From: DASRAA01 sp963814165
GTDB taxonomy: Bacteria > Acidobacteriota > Terriglobia > Terriglobales > Acidobacteriaceae
Length of the DNA stretch: 64,000 bases
Direction of reading: 5' to 3'
Assembly (NCBI GenBank): GCA_963814165.1
Contig: CAWFBW010000005.1
Span: 62,001 to 126,000 of the forward strand
In this document: piece after piece, positions 1 to 7,462 of the stretch
How the letters are laid out: each line of letters opens with the position of its first letter
Position numbering within the stretch: the first letter of the stretch is position 1
Translations under genes and position numbers: made by a program
Notes under the pieces: model-generated
What the model saw: the letters and a program-made list of their open reading frames with translations, nothing else
Databases searched by the model: none
What the model was told of the DNA's origin: nothing

Positions 1-501
1 GCGCGCCTGGCCTCCACCGTGCCTCACGGCATGACGGCGCTCTACGACTCCATCTATCTCGGCGTGAACAAGCTGCGCACCTCGCGCTATAAGCGCCGCG
101 CCATGGTCATCGTCTCCGACGGAGGCGACAACGCCAGCCGCTACAACCTCAAAGAGGTCAAGTCGATGCTGGCCGAGTCCGACGTGCTGACTTACTCCAT
201 CGGCCTCTTTGACGACGTTCCCTTCATCGTGAAACCGTTCGAAGAGCGCTTTGGCCGCAAGTGGCTCGACGAAGTCACCCGCGTCAGCGGAGGCCGCAAC
301 ATCCCCGCCGACGACCGCCGCGATATCCCCAAGATCGCCGGCATCATCAGCCGCGAGATTCGCTCGCAGTACGTGCTCGGCTACAGCCCCACCGACCCAA
401 ATAAGGACGGCAAGTGGCGCAAAATCTCGGTGAAGCTGCTCGACAACCCCGACCAGATGCACGTGCACTTCAAGGAAGGCTACGCCGCCCCGGGACCGTA
501 A
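1..501 (+). CDS. VWFA-related domain protein, 5' end outside window
   Basis: The frame is open from base 1 to the TAA at 499-501, so this is the C-terminal ~166 residues of a larger protein whose start lies left of the window. The visible part has the second half of a von Willebrand A domain (TALYDSIYLGV, then VIVSDGGDNASRY) followed by a region ending in YVLGYSPTDPNKDGKWRKI and a KEGYAAP tail. The same layout ends the protein at 7463-9439. This combination is typical of the VWFA-related exported proteins that are abundant in Acidobacteriota. Their function is unknown; a surface or periplasmic binding role is the usual inference. The MIDAS DxSxS part is not visible here. Confidence 0.8.
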   Translation, partial: ARLASTVPHGMTALYDSIYLGVNKLRTSRYKRRAMVIVSDGGDNASRYNLKEVKSMLAESDVLTYSIGLFDDVPFIVKPFEERFGRKWLDEVTRVSGGRNIPADDRRDIPKIAGIISREIRSQYVLGYSPTDPNKDGKWRKISVKLLDNPDQMHVHFKEGYAAPGP

Positions 502-524
502 ACCTTTCCGCCCTCCAGCCAGAT

Positions 525-830
525 TTGTCATCTTGAGCGAGGACGCGCCAAAAGGGCGCGCGTCCGAGTCGAAGGACCGGCTTTTGTTCTTCCGGTGGAA
601 GCACCGGCCTTTAGGCCGGTGACGACGCCCCCGCCCCAACCACGTTTGTCATCACGAGGTCGCCGTGGCGACCGAGGGATCTGCTTTTGGTTTGTCATCA
701 CCAGATCGCCCACTTTAACGACTTGTCATCCCTCGCGTCTCCGCCTCGGAGACGCGGGGGATCTGCTCTTCCCAGCGCCTCGGGCGCGCAATAAGAAAGC
801 CCACCTCTTCAGCGGTGGGAAAGCGGTCAT
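525..830. repeat. Cluster of dispersed palindromic repeats (families A and B)
   Basis: No gene is seen here. Family A units begin TTGTCATC and end near GGATCTGC or GTCGAAGGACC, with a variable hairpin between: 525-580, 646-686 (stem GGTCGCC/GGCGACC), a partial unit near 694, and 723-766 (stem CGCGTCTCC/GGAGACGCG). A family B unit covers about 773-825: a GCGCC/GGCGC mini-hairpin, AATAAGAAAG, then a CCCACC/GGTGGG hairpin. Related copies recur at 1193-1355, 1870-1930, 3317-3570, 43621-43650, 47210-47228 and 49921-49965. A CCGGCCT/AGGCCGG palindrome lies at 604-620. Confidence 0.75.
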
Positions 831-876
831 TTGAAACGGGAGTCCCCCGGGGACGGCACCGTGTCGCACCTTCCCT

Positions 877-1190
877 ATGACCGCCGCCGTGCTGCAATTT
901 ACTGTTCCGTCCGCCCGAACCCTTCGCCCACGCGCCAACTCGACCAGGCCCACGACTACATCGCCCTCTCCAGTAGCGACGACGTCGCCGACCGCATCAC
1001 CCTAAAGATCGTAAGCAGCGTGCAACTGCTTGCCACGTTCCCCATGTCAGGCCGCGCCGGACGCGTTCCGGGCACGCGCGAGCTGGTCGTCGCCAATACC
1101 CCGTTCCTCGTGGCCTACACCATCGACAAGACCCGCATCGTGATCCTCGCCGTCTATCACGGAGCGCAGTGCTGGCCCGAGGCGTTTTAG
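877..1190 (+). pseudogene. ParE/RelE-like toxin, probably frameshifted near its N-terminus
   Basis: The last ~80 residues match the RelE/ParE toxin fold: QLDQAHDYIA, then LATFPMSGRAGRVPGTREL, then a VAYTID strand and an AVYHGAQ ending. An ATG at 877 starts a plausible N-terminus (MTAAVLQFTV) in a different frame from the conserved part, so a single-base indel between about 897 and 937 is likely. In the frame of the conserved part the only starts are a TTG at 831 and a GTG at 861, in repeat-like sequence. There is no antitoxin gene next to it, so it is an orphan, and it may be inactive. A genuine alternative start cannot be excluded. Confidence 0.55.
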
Positions 1191-1192
1191 GT

Positions 1193-1355
1193 TTTCATCA
1201 CGAGGTCGCCCGCCGTGGCGGGCGACCCGGGGACCTGCTCCAAGTCGCATCTCGTGGGCGCAATCAGCGCCCCGGGCGCAGAATAAGAAAGCCCAGCGCT
1301 TCAGCGCTGGGAAAGTTTCAGCAGCGTTCCCGAGCGCCTCGGGCGCGGCATAGGA
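1193..1355. repeat. Family A hairpin and two family B units
   Basis: 1193-1234 is a family A unit with an 11-bp stem GGTCGCCCGCC (1204-1214) / GGCGGGCGACC (1217-1227). 1264-1316 is a full family B unit with the perfect palindrome CCCAGCGCTTCAGCGCTGGG. 1330-1350 is a half unit (GAGCGCCTCGGGCGCG). Together they form the left flank of the RAYT gene at 1423. Confidence 0.75.
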
Positions 1356-1407
1356 ACAGATGACACACATCCCTGTGCTCCTCATCACCGAATCCTAATT
1401 TCGAAAC

Positions 1408-1420
1408 CGATAAATTATCG
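1408..1420. promoter_or_regulatory. Perfect palindrome just upstream of the RAYT start
   Basis: CGATAAATTATCG is a 6-bp inverted repeat around one base and ends two bases before the ATG at 1423. No Shine-Dalgarno sequence is visible. It could be an operator, a hairpin that hides the start codon, or a transposase recognition hairpin; the sequence alone does not decide. Confidence 0.35.
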
Positions 1421-1422
1421 CC

Positions 1423-1860
1423 ATGCCACACGCCCTGACGTCGAATCTCGTCCATTGCATCTTCAGCACCAAAGAACGCACCAACTCAATCCCCGACCCG
1501 ATCGAACTGGGACGTTACCTCGGCGGCGTAGCACGAGAAAAACACATTCCTCTCATCATTGCCGGAGGAACCAACAACCACGTGCATCTTTTGATAGCCC
1601 TGCCTGCGTCGATGGCCCTAGCCAAAGCGATGCAGGATTTGAAAGGCAATAGTTCGAGATGGTTGAACCAGAAGATAAAGAGATTTTCCTGGCAAGAAGG
1701 CTACTCAGCCTTCAGCGTCAGCCCGACACACAAGCGGGCGGTGGTGTCGTACATCAAGAATCAACCGCGTCACCACGCGAAACGCAGCTTTGAGGACGAA
1801 CTACTAGAAATCCTGAAGAAATCGGGCATTGACTACGACGACCGATACATCTTCGGATGA
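1423..1860 (+). CDS. REP-associated tyrosine transposase (RAYT, IS200/Y1 family)
   Basis: A complete 145-residue Y1 transposase. The HUH metal-binding pair is His53-Val-His55 (NNHVHLL) and the likely nucleophile is Tyr110 (SYIKNQPRHH), the layout of the IS200/IS605 TnpA family. These enzymes cut and join single-stranded DNA at hairpins. Family B palindromes lie on both sides, in forward orientation at 1264-1350 and inverted at 1870-1930, which is the arrangement of RAYT genes with their REP/BIME elements. There is no tnpB-like gene, so it is either an IS200-type element or, more likely, a domesticated RAYT that made the family B repeats. Length is normal for the family and the gene appears intact. 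Confidence 0.85.
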   Translation: MPHALTSNLVHCIFSTKERTNSIPDPIELGRYLGGVAREKHIPLIIAGGTNNHVHLLIALPASMALAKAMQDLKGNSSRWLNQKIKRFSWQEGYSAFSVSPTHKRAVVSYIKNQPRHHAKRSFEDELLEILKKSGIDYDDRYIFG

Positions 1861-1869
1861 CTCACGTAT

Positions 1870-1930
1870 GCCGCGCCCGAGGCGCTCGGGTCTTTATCGA
1901 CGCTTTCCCAGCGCTGAAGCGCTGGGCTCT
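1870..1930. repeat. Inverted family B (REP-like) unit, right flank of RAYT
   Basis: This is the reverse complement of the unit at 1264-1316: first the GCGCCCGAGGCGC-type mini-hairpin, then CTTTCCCAGCGCTGAAGCG and CTGGGCT. With the forward units upstream it brackets the RAYT gene in inverted orientation. The IS4 insertion site follows only ~20 bp later. Confidence 0.75.
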
Positions 1931-1952
1931 CGTATCTCGTCCCGCACAGCGG

Positions 1953-3259
1953 CATAAGCGTTAACTTAATTGTTGCCAGAGTTACGCGTCGGAGATTATG
2001 CTTACGGCATGGACAACGGCCTTGAGGGGTTGGGGAGTTGGGAGGTACTGCAGCAGTTCCTGCCGCCAGGATGGGCAGAACAAGCGCGTACGACGGGAGC
2101 CCTGAGACGGACTCGCGGAGTGCGGGATGCGGCTGCTTTACTGCGGGTCCTGCTGATGCATCTGGGACAGGGATGCTCGCTGGCGGAGACCGCGGTGCGG
2201 GCGCGCGAGGCGGGGCTGGCGCAATTGAGTGCGGTGGCTTTGTTTAAGCGACTGCGGGCGAGCGAAGCCTGGTTGTTGTGGCTGGCGCAGCAGTTGGGAG
2301 GAGCGGGGCAAGGGCTGTGGGCGGCACCGCAGCGGGTGGTGAGGGCCATCGATGCGACGGTAGTTTCCGAGCCGGGCAGCACGGGGACGAATTGGCGTCT
2401 GCATTACGGCTTACGCTTGGCAGATCTGCGCTGTGATTTTTTCGAACTCACCGACGTGCGTGGCGGGGAGAGTTGGAAACGAGTGCCGGTGCGGCGGGGG
2501 GAGATTCTGTTGGGCGATCGTATCTATGGACGGTCGAGCGGCATTGCCCATGTGCTGAAGGCCGAGGCGGATGTGGTGGTGCGCCTTACGCCCTCGCTAT
2601 TAGCGCTGCTCGACGGGCAGGGGCGCGCCTGCGATCCCTTGCGGCAGGCGCGCTCGCTGCGGGTCGGTAGAGTGGGGACTTGGCCGACGCAGGTGCAGCA
2701 TGAGGGGCAACGCTTTCCCGGCCGCTTGCTGGCCGTGCGGCGTAGCGCAGCGGCCACACGACTGGAACAAAAACGTCTGCGGCGGGAGGCGAGCCGCGAC
2801 GGAAGAGTGATTTCACAACCCAGTTGGGCGGCAACACAATACTTGTTTCTCTGGACCAGTCTGCCGGACTCGTTTTCCGCCGAAGTGGTGTTGGAATACT
2901 ATCGTCGGCGCTGGCAAATAGAGCTGGCCTTCAAACGCATGAAGTCTCTGGCCGGCTTGGGTCACTTACCCAAAAAAGACCCGGCCAGTGCCCGCGCCTG
3001 GTTGTATGGCAAACTCCTGGTCAGCCTGCTGGCCGAACATCTGATGCAAACGGCGAAAGGGTTTTCCCCCTGGGGTTATCAACTGCAGGCAGCAACCCAG
3101 CCGCTGGCGTGAAACCGAATACCTGTTGCACGAAATCCTCGCGGCGGTGAACCCCAACCTCCCCTTGGCCAATACGCTCCTCCACTGGAATCAGATCGCA
3201 CATCGGCTTGCCTCCGCCCCGCGCACACGTAAACTGCAAACATTAAGTTAACGCTTATG
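1953..3259 (+). mobile_element. IS4-family insertion sequence, copy 1 (1307 bp)
   Basis: Both ends carry an 18-bp perfect inverted repeat: CATAAGCGTTAACTTAAT at 1953-1970 and its reverse complement at 3242-3259, with weaker similarity further in. An 11-bp direct repeat CCGCACAGCGG flanks the element (1942-1952 and 3260-3270), in the size range usual for IS4-family target duplications. With the element removed, the target reads GTCCCGCACAGCGGGAC, an interrupted palindrome. A second copy of identical length lies in the same orientation at 48415-49721. Confidence 0.92.
1970..3112 (+). CDS. IS4-family DDE transposase
   Basis: 380 residues in this frame. The catalytic acids are Asp128 (RAIDATVV), Asp183 (LGDRIYG) and Glu318, the last inside the IS4 signature Tyr311-x2-Arg314-x3-Glu318-x6-Lys325. 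The first codon used is a TTG inside the inverted repeat; an ATG at 2009 is an equally reasonable start. The frame stops at a TGA (3110-3112), but directly after it the +1 frame stays open for 46 codons (3111-3251, beginning ETEYLLHEIL) and ends with a TAA inside the right inverted repeat. This tail looks like the real C-terminus, so the product is either truncated or made by a +1 shift. Copy 2 has the same arrangement. Confidence 0.9.
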   Translation: MLPELRVGDYAYGMDNGLEGLGSWEVLQQFLPPGWAEQARTTGALRRTRGVRDAAALLRVLLMHLGQGCSLAETAVRAREAGLAQLSAVALFKRLRASEAWLLWLAQQLGGAGQGLWAAPQRVVRAIDATVVSEPGSTGTNWRLHYGLRLADLRCDFFELTDVRGGESWKRVPVRRGEILLGDRIYGRSSGIAHVLKAEADVVVRLTPSLLALLDGQGRACDPLRQARSLRVGRVGTWPTQVQHEGQRFPGRLLAVRRSAAATRLEQKRLRREASRDGRVISQPSWAATQYLFLWTSLPDSFSAEVVLEYYRRRWQIELAFKRMKSLAGLGHLPKKDPASARAWLYGKLLVSLLAEHLMQTAKGFSPWGYQLQAATQPLA

Positions 3260-3316
3260 CCGCACAGCGGGACTGCCGCACGCCACAGCCACAGATTTAT
3301 TATCCCCAGCCCGTAC

Positions 3317-3570
3317 ACAGCGCCGAGGGCGCGGTATAAGAAAGCCCACCGTTTCAAAGGTGGGAAACCCGAACGACGATCCCCGAGCGCCTCGGGCGCG
3401 CAATAAGAAAGCCCAGCGCTTCAGGGCTGGGAAGGCGTTCGTCGAAATCCAGAGTCCCCCGGGGACGACACGCGGACTATGCGGAGGATATTTTCGGGGT
3501 CGTCGTCACAATTGTCATCCTGAGCGAGGACGCGCCGAAGTGTCGCTCGTCCGAGTCAAACGACCTGCGT
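3317..3570. repeat. Family B (two units) and family A repeats
   Basis: Family B units lie at 3319-3366 (stem CCCACC/GGTGGG) and 3384-3434 (stem CCCAGC/GCTGGG), each with the AATAAGAAAG or TATAAGAAAG spacer. A family A unit beginning TTGTCATCCTGAGCGAGGA starts at 3512. No gene is seen between the IS end and the stop of the next gene at 3570. Confidence 0.7.
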
Positions 3571-4898
3571 CAAGATGATCTCTTCCGCAAGGAGTTATAA
3601 AAAACCAGCTTGTCGAAGAGTTTATCCGACAACGCGCGGAAGGAAGCGGCGCCAACCTTTTGAGTGCGAGGACAAATCAGGTTCAGTGCAGAAGGACCCT
3701 TGAAAGGGAACCGAAAGTCGTTTTGATTCACCCTCACCAGATTTTCGATAATTTCGGAATTGAGAATGTGACTGGCACCGAAATGACCGTTCTCGTAAAG
3801 CTTGGATGCAATCCTCAAGAGCTCGGTTGCGGCACCATGTTTCCCTTGTCGGGACCAAGCATCCGCGCTGAGCAAAAGGTACTCTGCCTCCAAGGCGGGA
3901 GTAAATCTCTGCTTACTATCATTCCACGAGCCAACGCTCGCGCTCGGGAGAGAATTCAAAGAGGCTAGCGGTACATTCTTCAGACTATCGGTGATTGCTT
4001 CTGGGTTGGAATGCAATCTCAACTCTCTGAGACTCCAGTAGAGAATATTCATCCTCCCCGCTAAGTACTGGCCGTATTCGGCATCTCGGACTAAGTCCCG
4101 CAGTTCGCCCCTGCCCGAGAGGTCAACCGATCCTGCCTCTAAGAGTCCCACGCTGTTTATTAACCGATGGTTCACGAACCGCACATAATCCATGTTCTGC
4201 GAGTTGGGTTGGAACACTCGCATTGAGTACTGTTCGGCGAGGTTCAAATAGCGGGTCGCCGAATCATAGTCCTGATAGTCGCGAAGAAATGCGGCCGCCG
4301 CAACAGCGAGCGAAAAAAGGCTAAGGTCATATATGTCGCGGACTTCCGAGGGAGATTCGAGATGCGGCAAGATACTTCGATCCACCGTGTCAACGGCCAG
4401 AGGAACAGCATCTTCCGGATCTACGATTCGCAGGCATAACAGGCACTGTGTAGCCGATTGAAGTGTTGGGTTGGGATCAGCATTCCTAATCTGCCACCCG
4501 GGACGTCCCGGCGCCCACGCGAGAAAGCTAGAAAGGCGCGCGCAAGCATAAGCGTGCAAGTATTCACCACGAGCGTTGAGGGCAAACGACCGAGCCAAGA
4601 GGGCAGCAGGACTCAGTTCCTCATCACTCGAAACCGGAACTCTGCACTTCCGGCTGTCTTCAATTGCTTTATCGTCGTCCGAGCAAATGGGTACGAGGTT
4701 TTCGAAATACCATTCTTCCTCGTGCGCCTTGCCCAACTCGCTCAAGTGATGCAGTTCTGTGCCTCTTCCTCTCTTCAGTGCTCCATGAATAATGCACGGG
4801 GTTCCAGAATATTCGGGGGCGCAGAAGTACGGTACTTTGTAGGTCGCTTTGGCGCGTTTCTGTGCACTATATTTGTTTTGCCACTTAATCTTTGCCAT
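3570..4898 (-). CDS. HNH-like / helical-repeat protein downstream of UvrD-like helicase
   Basis: About 442 residues; the ATG at 4898 is preceded by an in-frame GTG at 4901. The N-terminal ~80 residues resemble a degenerate HNH nuclease fold: paired cysteines (YFCAPEYSGTPC), a His-His pair (ELHHLSELGK) and ENLVPICSDDDK, which resembles the HNH NLxPLC stretch. The usual CxxC zinc pairs are incomplete, so nuclease activity is uncertain. The rest is mostly helical with TPR-like character. It lies 112 bp downstream of the helicase stop, on the same strand, and is visibly less GC-rich than its neighbours, which suggests transfer. I do not recognise a named family. A defence or DNA-processing role beside the helicase is inference. 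Confidence 0.6.
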   Translation of the reverse strand: MAKIKWQNKYSAQKRAKATYKVPYFCAPEYSGTPCIIHGALKRGRGTELHHLSELGKAHEEEWYFENLVPICSDDDKAIEDSRKCRVPVSSDEELSPAALLARSFALNARGEYLHAYACARLSSFLAWAPGRPGWQIRNADPNPTLQSATQCLLCLRIVDPEDAVPLAVDTVDRSILPHLESPSEVRDIYDLSLFSLAVAAAAFLRDYQDYDSATRYLNLAEQYSMRVFQPNSQNMDYVRFVNHRLINSVGLLEAGSVDLSGRGELRDLVRDAEYGQYLAGRMNILYWSLRELRLHSNPEAITDSLKNVPLASLNSLPSASVGSWNDSKQRFTPALEAEYLLLSADAWSRQGKHGAATELLRIASKLYENGHFGASHILNSEIIENLVRVNQNDFRFPFKGPSALNLICPRTQKVGAASFRALSDKLFDKLVFYNSLRKRSS

Positions 4899-5010
4899 CA
4901 CGGCGACTTTCTAGATATTGATGACTCCCCAAAAAACTGCCGTACCTTACAGGCCGTTTCCGATGCACCTCGTGAAAAACGAAGTGCGCTGATATCGACA
5001 GGCTTTTCAC

Positions 5011-6927
5011 TTAACGAGTCGTATCGATTTGTCTACTTCTGAGATAAGCCTCCCCGTCCTGAGACCGTACTGGTCCACCGTCAAAGAACTGGCTATGTTG
5101 TCGCCAGTCGCGGGCATTTTGCCCGCCCGCGCGCGCTGTTGGTCCAGTGCGGCGTCCCGCCCAAGTTCCGAAAAGAAATTCCTTAGCCCGGGTCATCGCC
5201 ACGTAGAGCAGACGCCGCTCTTCGTTAGCATCGGCGTCCGGTCGAGGGACTATGCCGTCATCAAGACCAGCAATGATTGCGGCGCGAACTGTGAGCCCTT
5301 TAGAGCCAATCATCGTCATGATGCGCACTCCTGTACTTTCCGCGAGCGCCCGATCCTTTGCCAAAGGCGTGATTTGCGATAAGTATCGACCGAAATCATG
5401 ATCTGAGTCGGCAATACCGTCCAGGGCGAGCAATAGCTCCCGACAATCTTCACTAGGCGCGAGCATCTCAGAACCAGCTATCGCTTCGAGCATCCAGTGG
5501 CCCCAGCCGTCGTCTGGTGTGTTTTCGGGTAGTCGATGCGCCTCCAGCCATGCGGTGACCCTTTGCAGTAACACGGCTACTCGCGCAGACGTACGCGGCC
5601 CGTTCGGAAAACCTGCCGCATGCGCTTCCCAAAGCGCATACCCAAACTGCACACGCCGCTCACGCGCCCTCTCATAGATGTAATCTGAACAGCTCGGGCC
5701 GATGCCTGGAGCCAACATCAAGAGCGTGGCCCATGCAAGCGAATCCCGATTGTTCACCAACAGTCGAAAAGTCGCGAGCATTTGGCGATTCGCGCTTTCG
5801 CCCAGCATGCGAATCACGGCGTCGGGGTCAGAGTAGCCGATCCCAGACTCGTCTAGTGCTCGTTTGATTGGTAAGCTAAACGTGCCGTTGTGATCACCGC
5901 GCAGCAGTATTAGGATCTCGTCAGGTGCCACGTGATCGCGGTGGATGAGTTGGTGGACGATTTCCGCGACGCCGCGAGCTTCGGTGACTTCGCCGGCAAA
6001 TGCGAGCAACGCCACTTCACCGGGCGGCGACCCGTCAGCGCTATGCAGCGCTGGACGGTTCGCGGGCCGTCCAAGGTCACCCGCGATGACGTACGAGGCC
6101 CACTCGATGATGCGACTCCCGCAGCGCTGGGTCACCGAGAGAGGGTATGTGTCCGCTCCCGGGTAGTCGTCGCAGAAGCGCCGGATGCCCGCCGGAGCAG
6201 CGTAACGGAACGAATATATCGATTGATCGTCGTCTCCTGCGGCGATAATTGCACAACCACGGTCGGCGATTAAGTGCAGCACCTCAAGGTCGCATGCGTT
6301 GAGGTCTTGGTACTCGTCCACGATCATCATGTCGTACGCTACGCCGTCCAATTCGGCATGGTCGTGAAGAGCTTGTCGCAGCGCGAAAGGCAGCTCGGCC
6401 ATCAGCGTATATCCGTAAACTTCTCGATGCTCGTGCCAAGCCGCAAGAAATTGAGCGCGATGCGCCGGGTCCACCTTGGGCAACTGCCGCTGCTCCAGAA
6501 GTTCCCAATTTGAAGCCATCTCGCGAAATAGATTACCCAGCTTCGTAACCCCAACGTTTATCAGCCGGGCCAGGGTCGGCTTGACGATTGCATCGTCCTC
6601 CCAGGTATCTGCGATGCGCAGCGGCTGCGGGAAGCGGCCTGTCCCTGGGTTCCTCAGGAGCACAGAGATCGAAAACGAGTGCATTGTGCTTGGGCGTTCG
6701 GCCGCGGCAGCCGGGTGGTCGGAAACTTTCTTCGCGAGTTCAGCAGTCGCGGCCCGAGTGAAGGTAATGAGTTTGATGCGAGGCGCCGGATTTCCGGCGA
6801 GGAGTTGTTCAACTAAAGCAACTACTGTGGCGCTCTTCCCCGTCCCCGGCCCGGCGAGCACACGAGCGTGACGGTGGCTATCGTGGGCAAGGATTGCCCG
6901 TTGCTCTCTTGTCGGATCGTAGGGCAT
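5011..6927 (-). CDS. UvrD/Rep-type superfamily 1A DNA helicase
   Basis: An SF1 3'-5' DNA helicase/translocase with all core motifs in order: Walker A (LAGPGTGKSA), Ia (ITFTRAATAELA), Walker B (VDEYQDLN), III (AAGDDDQSIYSFR), V (MTMIGSKGLTV) and VI (RRLLYVAMTRAKE). The frame is open to 7065, but ATG 6927 (MPYDPTREQRAIL) gives the normal start for the fold; the 46 residues before it look non-coding. At 638 residues it is short for chromosomal UvrD (about 720), and the C-terminal region after motif VI is brief. It is the first gene of a two-gene leftward unit with the HNH-like protein at 3570-4898. Repeats on both sides suggest an accessory location. Confidence 0.88.
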   Translation of the reverse strand: MPYDPTREQRAILAHDSHRHARVLAGPGTGKSATVVALVEQLLAGNPAPRIKLITFTRAATAELAKKVSDHPAAAAERPSTMHSFSISVLLRNPGTGRFPQPLRIADTWEDDAIVKPTLARLINVGVTKLGNLFREMASNWELLEQRQLPKVDPAHRAQFLAAWHEHREVYGYTLMAELPFALRQALHDHAELDGVAYDMMIVDEYQDLNACDLEVLHLIADRGCAIIAAGDDDQSIYSFRYAAPAGIRRFCDDYPGADTYPLSVTQRCGSRIIEWASYVIAGDLGRPANRPALHSADGSPPGEVALLAFAGEVTEARGVAEIVHQLIHRDHVAPDEILILLRGDHNGTFSLPIKRALDESGIGYSDPDAVIRMLGESANRQMLATFRLLVNNRDSLAWATLLMLAPGIGPSCSDYIYERARERRVQFGYALWEAHAAGFPNGPRTSARVAVLLQRVTAWLEAHRLPENTPDDGWGHWMLEAIAGSEMLAPSEDCRELLLALDGIADSDHDFGRYLSQITPLAKDRALAESTGVRIMTMIGSKGLTVRAAIIAGLDDGIVPRPDADANEERRLLYVAMTRAKEFLFGTWAGRRTGPTARAGGQNARDWRQHSQFFDGGPVRSQDGEAYLRSRQIDTTR

Positions 6928-7308
6928 TGAGTGGCGCAACCCCTGGACGGTATTATCTACCTGCTTCAATGACTCAACAAATCGGCGGCTGCCTCTTCGA
7001 CCTCGCCACACTTCCACGTGAGTCGGTCTATCTCCAGGTAGGTCACTGCGGACCATCTGGCCCAAGATCTTCGGCGGTTACCAAAGTTCCCGCCACCAGT
7101 TACGAAAGTTTAGATAGCCACCCACTTTTTCCTTGACCCGCCAAAACCCGCGCCTTACCCTCAATCCCGTGGGCGTAGGAATTCGTGTCGGCGCCTGCCG
7201 ACGCACCCCACCCCGGCCTGTTCGGGCGCTAGCCCGACTGTCGCAAGCCCGGTCTTTGACAACCCGCCGCCCGCATCGTTATCGGACGCAAATCCCTCCC
7301 TAGGGTGA

Positions 7309-7384
7309 AATTTCCGCGCGTAACTCCTTTGCTTGGACGAATTTACTCGTAACTCCTTTCGTTGGACTAATTTGCGCGGAAATT
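7309..7384. repeat. Tandem 25-bp repeats nested inside an inverted repeat
   Basis: AATTTCCGCGC (7309-7319) and its reverse complement GCGCGGAAATT (7374-7384) bracket two 25-bp direct repeats (7320-7344 and 7349-7373) that differ at about three positions; each begins GTAACTCCTTT and ends AATTT. The stretch 7066-7308 shows no convincing gene. The block lies between the 3' end of the TPR-VWA gene and the helicase promoter. Confidence 0.6.
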
Positions 7385-7462
7385 GTTCGTAAGTTGCTGA
7401 TTTTAAGGGATCGATGGGGGGGAGGGAGTATGTATTCCCATACTTCTCCCAAAACGGGAACG

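Noticed and set aside
525..830. CRISPR array
   Set aside because: The repeats are palindromic, irregularly spaced and variable in the stem. No regular spacers and no cas genes are present.
5011..6927. Gabija-type GajB helicase
   Set aside because: No OLD/TOPRIM GajA-like gene is adjacent, and the partner is an HNH-like/helical protein.
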